Shown: in pieces, positions 47,735-55,651 of the stretch
Numbering within the stretch: the stretch's first letter is position 1
Layout: the number at the start of each line of letters is the position of its first letter
Assembly (NCBI RefSeq): GCF_022012435.1
Contig: NZ_JAKLUA010000002.1
Location: forward strand, 186,001 to 250,000
Length of the DNA stretch: 64,000 nucleotides
Origin: Bradyrhizobium zhengyangense
GTDB taxonomy: Bacteria; Pseudomonadota; Alphaproteobacteria; Rhizobiales; Xanthobacteraceae
Reading direction: 5' to 3'
The notes under the pieces: generated by a model
The model's input: only the letters and a program-made list of their open reading frames with translations
Told to the model about the DNA's origin: nothing
Database searches by the model: none
Made by a program: the position numbers and the translations under genes

Positions 47735-49608
47735 CCATGCATCGCCTGCTGGCAAGGCAGATCAGGCAATCGACGGACGAATCCGGGCAGGTCGATCTGG
47801 CCAGGCTCGGCGAGCTCGTCGGCGCGGCCTATGAGGAGAGCGATCGCGATCGCCGCCGTACCGACCGCGCCATGAAGCTGATGATCGAGGAGCTCGAGCA
47901 GACGCACAAGCGCGCCGAGCAGGACCTGTTGCGGGCGCGCGAGTTTCTCGACAGCATCATCGAGAACATCCCGATTGCGGTGTTCGCCAAGGATGCGCGC
48001 GACTCGCGCTACATCCTGCTCAACCGCGCCGGCGAAGAGTATTACGGCATGCCCCGCCAGGAGATGCTGGGCAAGACTCCGGAGCAGATTTTTCCCGACG
48101 ATATCGCCCGCCTCGTCAACGAGCAGGATCGCCGTGTCGTCGATAGCGGCACGCCGATGTTCCTGGAAGGGCATCTGCTCGAGGTCGGCGTCAACGGTCC
48201 CGATCGTGTGGTCAATTCGCGCAAGCTGCTGGTCCGCGACGGGAACGGCGCGCCGCAATATCTGGTCGGCGTGATCGAGGACGTCACCGAACGGATCAAC
48301 AACGAGGCGCGGATCAGCCATCTGGCCCATCACGACGCGCTCACGGATCTGCCGAACCGCAGCGCTTTCAACACGGCGCTGGCCGAGCGGCTGGCGCGCG
48401 CGCAGGAGGCGTCAACGAGCTTTGCAGTCCTCAGCCTCGATCTCGACCGCTTCAAGGATGTCAACGACGTGTTTGGCCATCCCGTCGGCGACATGATGAT
48501 GCGGGCTGCCGCCGAACGTCTGGTCGCGGAGGCCGACGGCGCCTTTGTCGCCCGCATCGGCGGTGACGAGTTCACGATCCTGATGCCCGACGACATCAGG
48601 CGCGAAGATGTGCTCTCGCTCGCCGAACGCATGGTCGAGGCGATCGGCAAGGAGCTGGAGGTCGACGATTTTCTGTCCCATGTCGGCCTCAGCGTCGGCA
48701 TCGCGGTCTATCCGGACGACGGCGTGGACGCAGCGACGCTGCTTGCCAACGCCGATTCCGCCCTCTATCGCGCCAAGCGCGAGGGCCGGGGAAGGGTCTG
48801 TTTCTTTGAAACCGAGATGGACCGGGAGTTGCGCGACCGTAGGCTGTTACAGCACGATCTGCGGCAGGCGGTAGAGCAGAACCAGTTGCTGGTCTACTTC
48901 CAGCCGCAGGCGCGGATGGATGGCGAGATCATCGGCTTCGAGGCACTGGTGCGCTGGAATCATCCGACGCGCGGCTTCGTGCCGCCGGATCAGTTCATTC
49001 CGCTCGCAGAGGAAAACGGGCTTATCATCGCGATCGGCGAATGGGTGCTGCGGGAGGCGTGCCGGGAAGCGGCCTCCTGGCCGCGGCCATTGCAGGTCGC
49101 GGTCAATTTGTCGCCGGTCCAGTTTCAGGCCGGCGATCTCGAACGGTCCATCCACCAGATCCTGCTGGAGACGGGACTTTCGCCGACGCGGCTCGAGGTT
49201 GAGATCACCGAGGGTGTGCTGATCGGCGATTTCACCCGCGCGCTCAACCTGCTGCGGCGGCTGAAAGCGCTCGGCATCCGGATCGCGATGGACGATTTCG
49301 GCACCGGGTATTCATCACTGTCCTATCTGCAGTCATTCCCGTTCGACAAGATCAAGATCGACCGCAGCTTCATTTCCAACCTCGAGGCAACGCCGCAATC
49401 GGCCGAGATCGTCCGGGCGGTGCTGAGCCTCGCACACGCCCTGTACATCCCTGTTGTTGCCGAAGGGGTGGAGACGGACGCCCAGCGCGCCTTCCTGGAA
49501 CGCGAGGCCTGTGAGGAAATGCAGGGCTATCTCATCGGGCGGCCGGAACCGATCGAACACTATTTCAATTTGATCGGCATCAACGTCGAACGCCGCCGCT
49601 ACGCCTAA
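47731..49608 (+). CDS. PAS-GGDEF-EAL cyclic-di-GMP protein
   Basis: 625 residues. Coiled coil at 40-70, PAS at about 72-190 (FLDSIIENIPIAVFAKDARDSRYILLNRAGEEYYGM), GGDEF domain with intact GGDEF at 277-281, and EAL domain with intact EAL at 404-406 plus DDFGTGYSSLSYLQSFPFDKIKIDRSFI. The RxxD inhibitory site before GGDEF is absent. Both catalytic motifs are whole, so it may synthesise and hydrolyse c-di-GMP. Start is GTG 47731 or ATG 47737. Control by the overlapping FIST gene is inferred. Confidence 0.93.
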   Translation: MTMHRLLARQIRQSTDESGQVDLARLGELVGAAYEESDRDRRRTDRAMKLMIEELEQTHKRAEQDLLRAREFLDSIIENIPIAVFAKDARDSRYILLNRAGEEYYGMPRQEMLGKTPEQIFPDDIARLVNEQDRRVVDSGTPMFLEGHLLEVGVNGPDRVVNSRKLLVRDGNGAPQYLVGVIEDVTERINNEARISHLAHHDALTDLPNRSAFNTALAERLARAQEASTSFAVLSLDLDRFKDVNDVFGHPVGDMMMRAAAERLVAEADGAFVARIGGDEFTILMPDDIRREDVLSLAERMVEAIGKELEVDDFLSHVGLSVGIAVYPDDGVDAATLLANADSALYRAKREGRGRVCFFETEMDRELRDRRLLQHDLRQAVEQNQLLVYFQPQARMDGEIIGFEALVRWNHPTRGFVPPDQFIPLAEENGLIIAIGEWVLREACREAASWPRPLQVAVNLSPVQFQAGDLERSIHQILLETGLSPTRLEVEITEGVLIGDFTRALNLLRRLKALGIRIAMDDFGTGYSSLSYLQSFPFDKIKIDRSFISNLEATPQSAEIVRAVLSLAHALYIPVVAEGVETDAQRAFLEREACEEMQGYLIGRPEPIEHYFNLIGINVERRRYA

Positions 49609-49786
49609 AAGTAATATCAATTCCACACTCGGTTTCGCCGATAGGAACCAATGTGCGTCTGCACATTTCTTTCGAGCAAACCAAGGTGGTTCGGGCTGGC
49701 GCGCGCAGAAAATGTTTTGCATAACTGCCATCGGCCTGACGCAAATCAGGGCAATAAGCCCCAATGTGAATGCGAGGGAGGGTCTC

Positions 49787-49999
49787 ATGGAGAACGTACG
49801 TCGCTACCGCGCGCTGGCGTCCCTCTGTCGCCAGCAGGCTGCCTATCGGCCGCTGCAGAACTGGCAGCTGCTCGGTCAGGCCGAACATTTCGAACATCTC
49901 GCCGAGGTCGCGCTGAAGGCGCATTTCGAAGCGTGCAATGCGCAACGTGAAGACGACGCCATCGCCGCCGCGGCATGGGAGACTTCCGCCGCGGCGTGA
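49787..49999 (+). CDS. Small hypothetical protein, paralogue of the 36148 gene
   Basis: 70 residues: MENVRRYRALASLCRQQAAYRPLQNWQLLGQAEHFEHLAEVALKAHFEACNAQREDDAIAAAAWETSAA. It matches the 36148 protein over its first 55 residues. GGAGG stands just upstream of the ATG. Helical and soluble; role unknown. The gap 49609-49786 shows no other gene. Confidence 0.65.
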   Translation: MENVRRYRALASLCRQQAAYRPLQNWQLLGQAEHFEHLAEVALKAHFEACNAQREDDAIAAAAWETSAAA

Positions 50000-50020
50000 C
50001 GGCGGCGGTTTGGGTCTTCC

Positions 50021-50854
50021 CTAATGCGACATCAGCGTCGGGATGGTCATGGCTTCCAGCATGGCGCGCGTGACGCCGCCGAGAAAGCGTTCCTGCAATC
50101 GGGAATGGCCGTAGCCCCCCATCACCAGCAGATCCAGGTTTTCGTCGGCTGCCAGTGACAGGATGGTCGGCTGGATATCGGCGCGTGTGGCCGACAGGCT
50201 GATCGTGCGGGGCGAGAGGCCGCGCCGTCCGAGATGCTTGGCCAGATTGTTTGCGGAGGCATCGGGGGCGGTGTCGGCTTCGTTGATCGCAATGATCGCG
50301 ATCTCCTCGGCGCGGGCAAGGAATGTTGCTGCATCGCGGAGCGCACGCGCCGCGACGCGGCTGCCGTCCCAGCAGATGCCGATCCGCTTCGCCGTGAAGG
50401 CTCCGCGGAATGTGTATGGCAGGAACAGGACGGGACCACCGGCCTGGAACAGGATCTCGCGCGGGATCTCGTTGTCGAACGTCACCTGCTCGGGATCCGG
50501 TTGAAGCACGACGCTAAGGTCGTGCAGCCGCGCCATCTCGCCGAGCGAACCGGCTGCATCCACCGGAATCGCGCCGATCGGATGGCAGGTGCAGGAGATA
50601 TCGGCGTTGCCCGCTTCGCTTCTGAAGACTGCCAGCGCAGCTTCGGCCCGCTCGAGCGCGCGCTCGCGTTCCATCTCGAACACGGCCGCCACGGCAGCAC
50701 CGCCTTCCATCACGTAGGCCGTAGTGCTTGCAACATAGCCGACCGCGACTGCATCGACATGGGCATTGAGGCCGGCTGCGAGCGAGATCGAGCCATCAAT
50801 GACGGCGCGCATCGGTCGTTCGGTCGGGATATGGACGAGAATGTCTTTGTACAT
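50021..50854 (-). CDS. Universal stress protein, tandem UspA type
   Basis: 277 residues with two UspA-like halves: MYKDILVHIPTERPMRAVIDGSISLAAGLNAHVDAVAVG and RIGICWDGSRVAARALRDAATFLARAEEIAIIAINEADTAPDASANNLAKHLGRRGLSPRTISLSATRADIQPTILSLAADENLDLLVMGGYGHSRLQERFLGGVTRAML. The second half keeps the ATP-loop G2xG9xG(S/T) pattern as GGYGHSRLQERFLGGVTR. ATG 50854 is preferred, after AAAGGGG. A FixK/FNR-type box lies 63 bp upstream, suggesting induction under low oxygen. Confidence 0.9.
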   Translation of the reverse strand: MYKDILVHIPTERPMRAVIDGSISLAAGLNAHVDAVAVGYVASTTAYVMEGGAAVAAVFEMERERALERAEAALAVFRSEAGNADISCTCHPIGAIPVDAAGSLGEMARLHDLSVVLQPDPEQVTFDNEIPREILFQAGGPVLFLPYTFRGAFTAKRIGICWDGSRVAARALRDAATFLARAEEIAIIAINEADTAPDASANNLAKHLGRRGLSPRTISLSATRADIQPTILSLAADENLDLLVMGGYGHSRLQERFLGGVTRAMLEAMTIPTLMSH

Positions 50855-50916
50855 GGCGGCCCCTTTGATGGACATCATCCGATAGCCGCAGTTTTTCACC
50901 GCCCGAAGGGCTCGCG

Positions 50917-50930
50917 TTGAGCTGTATCAA
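50917..50930. promoter_or_regulatory. FixK/FNR-type box
   Basis: TTGA-GCTGTA-TCAA, the TTGA-N6-TCAA consensus. Its centre is about 70 bp upstream of the universal stress protein ATG, which allows a -41.5 placement. It also sits 137 bp upstream of the divergent protease gene start. Confidence 0.7.
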
Positions 50931-51066
50931 ATGTGCGGCCAGGATTTTGCCCTGCGGCCGCCCGCCGCACTTTCTTTGCCAAGAATTAATCGCGTGGACG
51001 GGACGCGGTAAGGTGGCGACGTCCATCTTGGGGGCAAGGCGACTTACCCAACATGGACATTTCGAC

Positions 51067-52605
51067 ATGATCGATCGCGTCAATTCCGACACCACCAAGA
51101 CGACCCCTACAATTCTAAAGCCGCGCCGGCTCGCGCTGCTTGGCACGGTGGCCGCACTGGGCGTGGCCGTGCTGGCGGCTTCCCCCGCCTCAACGCCGTT
51201 CGGCGTGTCCTCCCTGATTTCGCCCGCGCAGGCCGCTGAAAGCGCCGCAACACCGCCGGGCTTCGGCGACCTCGTCAGCAAGGTCAAGCCGGCCGTCATT
51301 TCGGTGCGGGTGAAAATCGACCAGGACAACGACAAGAGCGCCATGCTGCAACAGAACCGGATGGATCAGGACGAAGATTCCCCATTCGACCAGTTCTCGC
51401 GGCAGTTCGGCTTCCGCGGTCCGGGTGGCATGAACGGCATGCCGCGCCAGCGGCACCAGATGATCACGGGCGAGGGCTCAGGCTTCTTCATCTCGGCCGA
51501 CGGCTATGCCGTGACCAACAATCATGTCGTCGACCACGCCGAGTCGGTGCAGGTGACGATGGACGACGGCACGATCTACACCGCGAAAGTGGTCGGCACC
51601 GATCCGAAGACCGATCTCGCGCTGATCAAGGTCGACGGCAAGAAGGACTTTCCGTTCGTGAAATTCTCCGACCAGAAGCCGCGGATCGGCGACTGGGTGG
51701 TCGCGGTCGGCAATCCGTTCGGCCTCGGCGGCACCGTGACGGCCGGCATTGTCTCGGCCAGCGGCCGCGACATCGGCAACGGCCCCTATGACGACTTCAT
51801 CCAGATCGATGCGCCGATCAACAAGGGCAATTCCGGCGGTCCGGCCTTCGACATGAACGGCAACGTCATTGGCGTGAACACGGCGATCTACTCGCCCTCG
51901 GGCGGATCGGTCGGCATCGGCTTCGACATTCCCGCCTCGACCGCAAAGCTCGTCGTCGCCCAGCTCAAGGACAAGGGCGCCGTCACCCGCGGCTGGCTTG
52001 GTGTGCAGGTGCAGCCGGTGACCGCGGAGATCGCCGACAGCCTCGGCCTGAAGGCGGCACGCGGCGCGATCGTCGACAATCCGCAGGATGGCAGCCCGGC
52101 AGCGAAGGCCGGCATTGAGGCGGGCGACGTCATCACCGCGGTCAATGGCACCGCGATCAAGGACTCCCGCGATCTGGCCCGCACCATCGCCACCCTGGCG
52201 CCGGGCACCTCGGTGAAGCTCGACGTCGTCCACAAGGGCGACAGCAAGACGGTGACGCTCGCCCTCGGCGAGCTGCCGAACGAGCGGCAGGCCAACGCCG
52301 GCGACGGCAAGACGCAGCAGACCCCCGGTACGCCGCGTCTCGGCCTCAGCCTGGCGCCGGCCGGCGAAGTCCAGGGGGCCGGACAGAACGGCGTCGTGGT
52401 CACCGAAGTCGATCCGCAGGGACCGGCAGCGCAGCGTGGCATCCAGACCGGCGACGTCATCCTCAATGTCGGCGGCAAGCCCGTCGCCAATGTCGGCGAC
52501 GTCCGCTCCGAGCTGGCGCAGGCCAAATCGTCCGGCAAGAACAGCGTGCTGTTGCAGGTGAAGAACGCCGAGGCGACCCGGTTCGTCGCGGTGCCGCTCG
52601 CCTGA
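51067..52605 (+). CDS. Deg/HtrA-type periplasmic serine protease
   Basis: 512 residues. N-terminal signal/membrane segment (RLALLGTVAALGVAVLAASPASTPFGVSSLISPAQA). Trypsin-like domain with His153 in AVTNNHVVDH, Asp183 in KTDLALIK and Ser256 in NKGNSGGPAF. Two PDZ domains follow (TRGWLGVQVQPVTAEIADSLGL ... ; GLSLAPAGEVQGAGQNGVVVTEVDPQGPAAQRGI). DegP-like chaperone/protease for misfolded envelope proteins. The ATG at 51067 has a weak ribosome site; upstream in-frame sequence to 50917 is less likely coding since it overlaps the FixK box. A terminator follows. Confidence 0.93.
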   Translation: MIDRVNSDTTKTTPTILKPRRLALLGTVAALGVAVLAASPASTPFGVSSLISPAQAAESAATPPGFGDLVSKVKPAVISVRVKIDQDNDKSAMLQQNRMDQDEDSPFDQFSRQFGFRGPGGMNGMPRQRHQMITGEGSGFFISADGYAVTNNHVVDHAESVQVTMDDGTIYTAKVVGTDPKTDLALIKVDGKKDFPFVKFSDQKPRIGDWVVAVGNPFGLGGTVTAGIVSASGRDIGNGPYDDFIQIDAPINKGNSGGPAFDMNGNVIGVNTAIYSPSGGSVGIGFDIPASTAKLVVAQLKDKGAVTRGWLGVQVQPVTAEIADSLGLKAARGAIVDNPQDGSPAAKAGIEAGDVITAVNGTAIKDSRDLARTIATLAPGTSVKLDVVHKGDSKTVTLALGELPNERQANAGDGKTQQTPGTPRLGLSLAPAGEVQGAGQNGVVVTEVDPQGPAAQRGIQTGDVILNVGGKPVANVGDVRSELAQAKSSGKNSVLLQVKNAEATRFVAVPLA

Positions 52606-52629
52606 TCTCGAGCTTGACGGCAAATTCAG

Positions 52630-52651
52630 AAGGCGGCCTCCGGGCCGCCTT
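52630..52651 (+). terminator. Rho-independent terminator of the protease gene
   Basis: AAGGCGGCC-TCCG-GGCCGCCTT, perfect 9-bp stem, then TTTCG, 24 bp after the stop codon. Confidence 0.85.
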
Positions 52652-52863
52652 TTTCGTGCGCCTCCCGAGATACCCACAGCCCATCGATAACATTCTCGTT
52701 AACGGCAGCAATGGTGACGGGTTCGTCCGAAAAAGCCGCGTTCGCCCGGCAGACTTCGAAATGTTGTGCTTCGGCGGCAATGACGCCGCAGAGGCGAGTG
52801 GAACTTCGGACGTCCGGCTGATTTGTGGAACCGGCCGGTGGTTCGCATTTGATCGGTGCCGAC

Positions 52864-53226
52864 ATGGATCGATTGAAGCTCTCGCTGAAGCTTGCGCTGC
52901 TTGTCGCGCCCTTCGTGCTTTCGACCGGAAGCGCCCTGGGCCGCGACGACGGTCGCTTCACCGACTCGCCGCTCAAACCCTGGTTCGACAGTTTGCGCAG
53001 CCATATTGGTCCGTGCTGCTCGGATGCCGACGGTGTTGCCGTCGCCGATCCCGATTGGGATTCGTATAATGGCCATTACCGGGTGCGGCTCGATGGAGTT
53101 TGGGTCGAAGTCCCCGACGAAGCCGTGATCACCGAGCCGAACCGGGCCGGCCGCACCATGGTCTGGCCGGTCAAGACGGTGTTCGGCGTTTCGATCCGCT
53201 GCTTCATGCCCGGCAGCATGATCTGA
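52864..53226 (+). CDS. Hypothetical exported protein
   Basis: 120 residues with signal peptide MDRLKLSLKLALLVAPFVLSTGSALG. The mature part contains GPCCSDADGVAVADPDWDSYNGHYRVRLDGVWVEVPDEAVITEPNRAGRTMVWPV and a last Cys in SIRCFMPGSMI. Probably a conserved Bradyrhizobium periplasmic protein of unknown function. The CC pair and later Cys could form a disulfide. Start ATG 52864. The 52652-52863 stretch holds nothing else I can support. Confidence 0.65.
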   Translation: MDRLKLSLKLALLVAPFVLSTGSALGRDDGRFTDSPLKPWFDSLRSHIGPCCSDADGVAVADPDWDSYNGHYRVRLDGVWVEVPDEAVITEPNRAGRTMVWPVKTVFGVSIRCFMPGSMI

Positions 53227-53238
53227 CGGCGGCCGGCG

Positions 53239-53505
53239 TCACCGCCTGGAAGATTTGCGCTTCGAGCTCTTCTTGCTCGTCTTCTTTTTGGACGTCTTTC
53301 GCTTCGAGGCCTTCTTCGGCACCTTCTTGCCCTTCTTGCGCGCCTTCGACAGGCCGATTGCAATCGCCTGTTTGCGGCTCTTCACGCGTCCGCCGCGACC
53401 GCCGCGTCCGCTCTTTGCGGTGCCCTTCTTGTAACGCCGCATCTCGCTCTCGACATCGCTGCCGGAGCTACGTGAATAGCGGCGCTTCTTTGCCTTCCGT
53501 GCCAT
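53239..53505 (-). CDS. Basic DUF6496-like protein
   Basis: 88 residues: MARKAKKRRYSRSSGSDVESEMRRYKKGTAKSGRGGRGGRVKSRKQAIAIGLSKARKKGKKVPKKASKRKTSKKKTSKKSSKRKSSRR. The centre (VKSRKQAIAIGLSKARKKG) matches DUF6496; the last 35 residues are a histone-H1-like Lys/Ser tail, so nucleic-acid binding is likely. ATG 53505 follows GGAGAG. An EcfG-like promoter lies 28 bp upstream. Confidence 0.78.
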   Translation of the reverse strand: MARKAKKRRYSRSSGSDVESEMRRYKKGTAKSGRGGRGGRVKSRKQAIAIGLSKARKKGKKVPKKASKRKTSKKKTSKKSSKRKSSRR

Positions 53506-53532
53506 CAGCTCTCTCCCATGGCTCTGGACGAG

Positions 53533-53557
53533 AACAGGAGTGCTGACCCAATGTTCC
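53533..53557 (-). promoter_or_regulatory. EcfG-like promoter of the DUF6496-like gene
   Basis: GGAAC-N16-TGTT on the minus strand. The EcfG consensus is GGAAC-N16/17-CGTT; one base of the -10 differs. The -10 is 28 bp before the ATG at 53505. Confidence 0.5.
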
Positions 53558-53581
53558 AAAAACGCTCAGCGACAGAACTCC

Positions 53582-53812
53582 TCAGAACGAGTTCGCGAGC
53601 TCGATCTCCGCTTCCAGGATTTGGATGCGGCGTGCGGCTTCGGCGAAGGACAGATCGCGATCGTATTGCGCGGGCTGGTAGGCCTCTTCGCTCAGCCGCT
53701 TCAGCCGCAGTCCCTGCGCCCGGGTCATCTGCTCCATCAGAAAAGCCTTGGCGTCTGGAAAAGCCTTGGCGTCCAGAAAAGCCTTGGCGTCGTATTTACC
53801 CTGAACCTGCAT
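53582..53812 (-). CDS. DUF3072-like small protein with tandem repeat insert
   Basis: 76 residues. The C-terminal part (MTRAQGLRLKRLSEEAYQPAQYDRDLSFAEAARRIQILEAEI) resembles DUF3072. Near the N-terminus three copies of a six-residue unit (DAKAFL, DAKAFP, DAKAFL) are encoded by an 18-bp tandem repeat at 53738-53791. GAGAGG precedes the ATG at 53812. Function unknown. Confidence 0.65.
   Translation of the reverse strand: MQVQGKYDAKAFLDAKAFPDAKAFLMEQMTRAQGLRLKRLSEEAYQPAQYDRDLSFAEAARRIQILEAEIELANSF
53738..53791. repeat. Three tandem 18-bp units
   Basis: Core AAAAGCCTTGGCGTC repeated three times at 18-bp intervals with small spacer changes (CAG, TGG, CAG). In frame inside the DUF3072-like gene; gain or loss of a unit would keep the frame. 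Confidence 0.85.
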
Positions 53813-53873
53813 GTCACCTCTCCATCCTGAATTCCTGGCTTGACTATATGTTCTTATTTTGTTCTAACAAGCC

Positions 53874-54137
53874 ATGGACAACAGAATTAATGAAATTCGA
53901 CGTAAAATCAGTGTCTTGAGGCTGGAGATGGCCGATGTCGAAGCGTCCGTGCGCGATCTTGTCAATCGCGACCGCGATTGCACCGAACGAGCCCAGGCGC
54001 AGATCGACCTGCGCCGGAAAATCAACCTGCTGGTCAGCGAATGGAAGGCGGCGGGCGGCGGCGAGGTGTTGCCTGACATCCGCAACCGGGTGCGTCTCCG
54101 TCCGCTGAAGAACGAGAGCAGGCCGGTACGCCGCTGA
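53874..54137 (+). CDS. Hypothetical small coiled-coil protein
   Basis: 87 residues, mostly helical: MDNRINEIRRKISVLRLEMADVEASVRDLVNRDRDCTERAQAQIDLRRKINLLVSEWKAAGGG, then a basic tail. No membrane segment. 24 bp separate it from the next gene, of similar type, so they may be one unit. Family not recognised. Confidence 0.55.
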   Translation: MDNRINEIRRKISVLRLEMADVEASVRDLVNRDRDCTERAQAQIDLRRKINLLVSEWKAAGGGEVLPDIRNRVRLRPLKNESRPVRR

Positions 54138-54161
54138 GGCGTTCGTGGAGGGAGGCTGGCC

Positions 54162-54347
54162 GTGGAGGAAGACCCGGACACCTACCGGATTCTGAGACTG
54201 CGCGCTGAGATCCTCGAATTGGGCTCCGCTATCAGGCAATTGCAGCGGGAAGGCCTCGACGACGCCACCGCCCAGCTCCTGATCACGCGGAAGCGGGCGC
54301 AGCTTGATCATCTCATGAAGGCGAGCTCTGCGGTCCCCCCCCCTTAA
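54162..54347 (+). CDS. Hypothetical small coiled-coil protein
   Basis: 61 residues from a GTG start with GGAGG upstream: MEEDPDTYRILRLRAEILELGSAIRQLQREGLDDATAQLLITRKRAQLDHLMKASSAV. Helical, polar. It follows the 53874 gene in tandem. A run of nine C residues ends the gene, just before the stop. Confidence 0.5.
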   Translation: MEEDPDTYRILRLRAEILELGSAIRQLQREGLDDATAQLLITRKRAQLDHLMKASSAVPPP

Positions 54348-54407
54348 CATCCCTGACATCCGACGCAGCTAAAGCGGTCGCGCAACGCGACATGCCGGAG
54401 CTCGTCC

Positions 54408-54608
54408 ATGCCGGATGCCGAAATGACCGCCCTGCTGCAGGCGGTGCTCGATGAAGTCTGTGCGGACATACCCGCGTGGGATACGACGACGCGCGAGCGA
54501 ATTGCCGCGAGACTGCGCGACGTCGCCCGTTCGGGGCGCAGCTCGGTCGACGAATTGAAGCAGGCCGGTCGTGGTGCGCTGATCCGCGCGCCGACCATGT
54601 GGCCCTGA
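54408..54608 (+). CDS. Hypothetical small protein
   Basis: 66 residues: MPDAEMTALLQAVLDEVCADIPAWDTTTRERIAARLRDVARSGRSSVDELKQAGRGALIRAPTMWP. A compact helical, acidic-then-basic protein; the pattern recurs in Rhizobiales as short uncharacterised proteins as far as I can recall. Ribosome site not strong. Convergent with the next minus-strand gene across a strong hairpin. Confidence 0.5.
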   Translation: MPDAEMTALLQAVLDEVCADIPAWDTTTRERIAARLRDVARSGRSSVDELKQAGRGALIRAPTMWP

Positions 54609-54633
54609 CAAAATGCTCAAGCGTTCAAGCGAA

Positions 54634-54655
54634 AGGCCCCGCTCTCGCGGGGCCT
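54634..54655 (-). terminator. Terminator between convergent small genes
   Basis: AGGCCCCGC-TCTC-GCGGGGCCT, 9-bp stem. On the minus strand it is followed by TTTCGCTT, serving the exported-protein gene at 54680; the outer GCGTTC/GAACGC arms extend the structure, so it may act on both strands. Confidence 0.75.
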
Positions 54656-54679
54656 GAACGCTGGAACTCGCTTGCAACC

Positions 54680-54910
54680 TTACTTGGTGTTGCTCGGAGC
54701 GCTCTTGTTGTTCGTCATGCCGCTCTGGTCGGTACCCGGGTTGGTGCCGCCTTGTGGGGTCGGTTCGCTGCCCTTGGACTTCATGTTGGCGCCGGTCGTC
54801 TGCGACATGGACGAGTGATGCTTCTTATGCGACTTGGCCTGTGCAGCGAACGGCGCGGCGGCGAGACCGGTTGCCAACATCACGGCGAGAGCGAGCTTGA
54901 TCGTCTTCAT
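54680..54910 (-). CDS. Hypothetical exported small protein
   Basis: 76 residues with signal peptide MKTIKLALAVMLATGLAAAPFAAQA. The mature part is polar and low-complexity (KSHKKHHSSMSQTTGANMKSKGSEPTPQGGTNPGTDQSGMTNNKSAPSNTK), similar in style to the exported protein at the window's right end. An EcfG-like promoter lies 38 bp upstream. Function unknown. Confidence 0.65.
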   Translation of the reverse strand: MKTIKLALAVMLATGLAAAPFAAQAKSHKKHHSSMSQTTGANMKSKGSEPTPQGGTNPGTDQSGMTNNKSAPSNTK

Positions 54911-54947
54911 GTAAGGGAACTCCCTGAGTTGAATTGACGCAGGAGCC

Positions 54948-54972
54948 AACCTCCATTTGCCGCAGGAGTTCC
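54948..54972 (-). promoter_or_regulatory. EcfG-like promoter of the 54910 gene
   Basis: GGAAC-N16-GGTT on the minus strand, one base from the EcfG -10 consensus, ending 38 bp before the ATG. Confidence 0.5.
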
Positions 54973-55005
54973 GAATAAAATCGACGCGCGAGTTTCACGC
55001 TCGCT

Positions 55006-55287
55006 TTAGGAGTCCTTGTCCTCGTTGAGGATGAACAAGACGCCCGTCAACGAGGCACCGATGGCAAAGGTCGTCACCATCGTTGCGACAAACACATAGG
55101 CCGCCGCACGGCCGCCATGGTTCAGCAATTCTACAACCGCGGGATTGGCCAGAATGAGTGCGAGCGTGAACACCAGGCCGAGCGCCGCGCCCATCATGGC
55201 ATGGGTCATCAGCTTGATCACGCCGGTGGGAGAGATCAGACTTGACGAACTGTTTGGCGACCTGTTTGGCGACTTTTTTGCGCGCAT
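55006..55287 (-). CDS. Hypothetical small membrane protein
   Basis: 93 residues. Two membrane segments (MTHAMMGAALGLVFTLALILANPAVVELL and AAAYVFVATMVTTFAIGASLTGVLFIL) behind a Ser/Lys-rich N-terminus; C-terminus NEDKDS. Start ATG 55287, or in-frame ATG 55209 before the first membrane segment. A full EcfG-type promoter (GGAAC-N16-CGTT) is 27 bp upstream of 55287. Confidence 0.65.
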   Translation of the reverse strand: MRAKKSPNRSPNSSSSLISPTGVIKLMTHAMMGAALGLVFTLALILANPAVVELLNHGGRAAAYVFVATMVTTFAIGASLTGVLFILNEDKDS

Positions 55288-55313
55288 GGAACAGCCGATC
55301 GATCTGGCATGAA

Positions 55314-55338
55314 AACGCGTGCCGTTATTGCGGGTTCC
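55314..55338 (-). promoter_or_regulatory. EcfG-type general-stress promoter
   Basis: GGAAC, 16 bp, CGTT on the minus strand: exact match to the EcfG consensus, 27 bp upstream of the small membrane protein gene. Confidence 0.7.
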
Positions 55339-55429
55339 ATTCCGCCTAAAGGATTTGTCATCATCCGCTTCATCCGACGTTCATGCCGGCCTTGCGAGGA
55401 TGTACGCCGTCAACACGGGAACATTCACT

Positions 55430-55651
55430 ATGGGTAAGGTGGTCTTTCTCTACCGATCGCTGGCCTACCGTAACGCGGCGGCCGACATATTGCGCAAGGC
55501 GCGCAAGCTGCCGCGTGGCGCAGACCGCAGCGCGGCCCGCCGCTACGCGAGGGCGCTGCGCGATCTCGCGCAAACGGAAGCCTGGCTCGAAGGGCGCGTC
55601 GCCGATGAACTGAGGGCGGTGTCGCGATTGAAAGTTGCCGCGTCGCGTTAG
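55430..55651 (+). CDS. Hypothetical small basic protein
   Basis: About 73 residues: MGKVVFLYRSLAYRNAAADILRKARKLPRGADRSAARRYARALRDLAQTEAWLEGRVADELRAVSRLKVAASR. Helical and Arg-rich. The ATG at 55430 follows GGGAA; in-frame ATG 55400 is an alternative. Its stop overlaps the end of the HWE kinase gene on the other strand by 4 bp. Not recognised. Confidence 0.5.
   Translation: MGKVVFLYRSLAYRNAAADILRKARKLPRGADRSAARRYARALRDLAQTEAWLEGRVADELRAVSRLKVAASR

Noticed and set aside
49736..49749. CTGAC-GCAA-ATCAG, a near FixK/FNR box before the small gene at 49787
   Set aside because: Both half-sites miss the conserved TTGA/TCAA base, and the implied start site would fall after the ribosome site.
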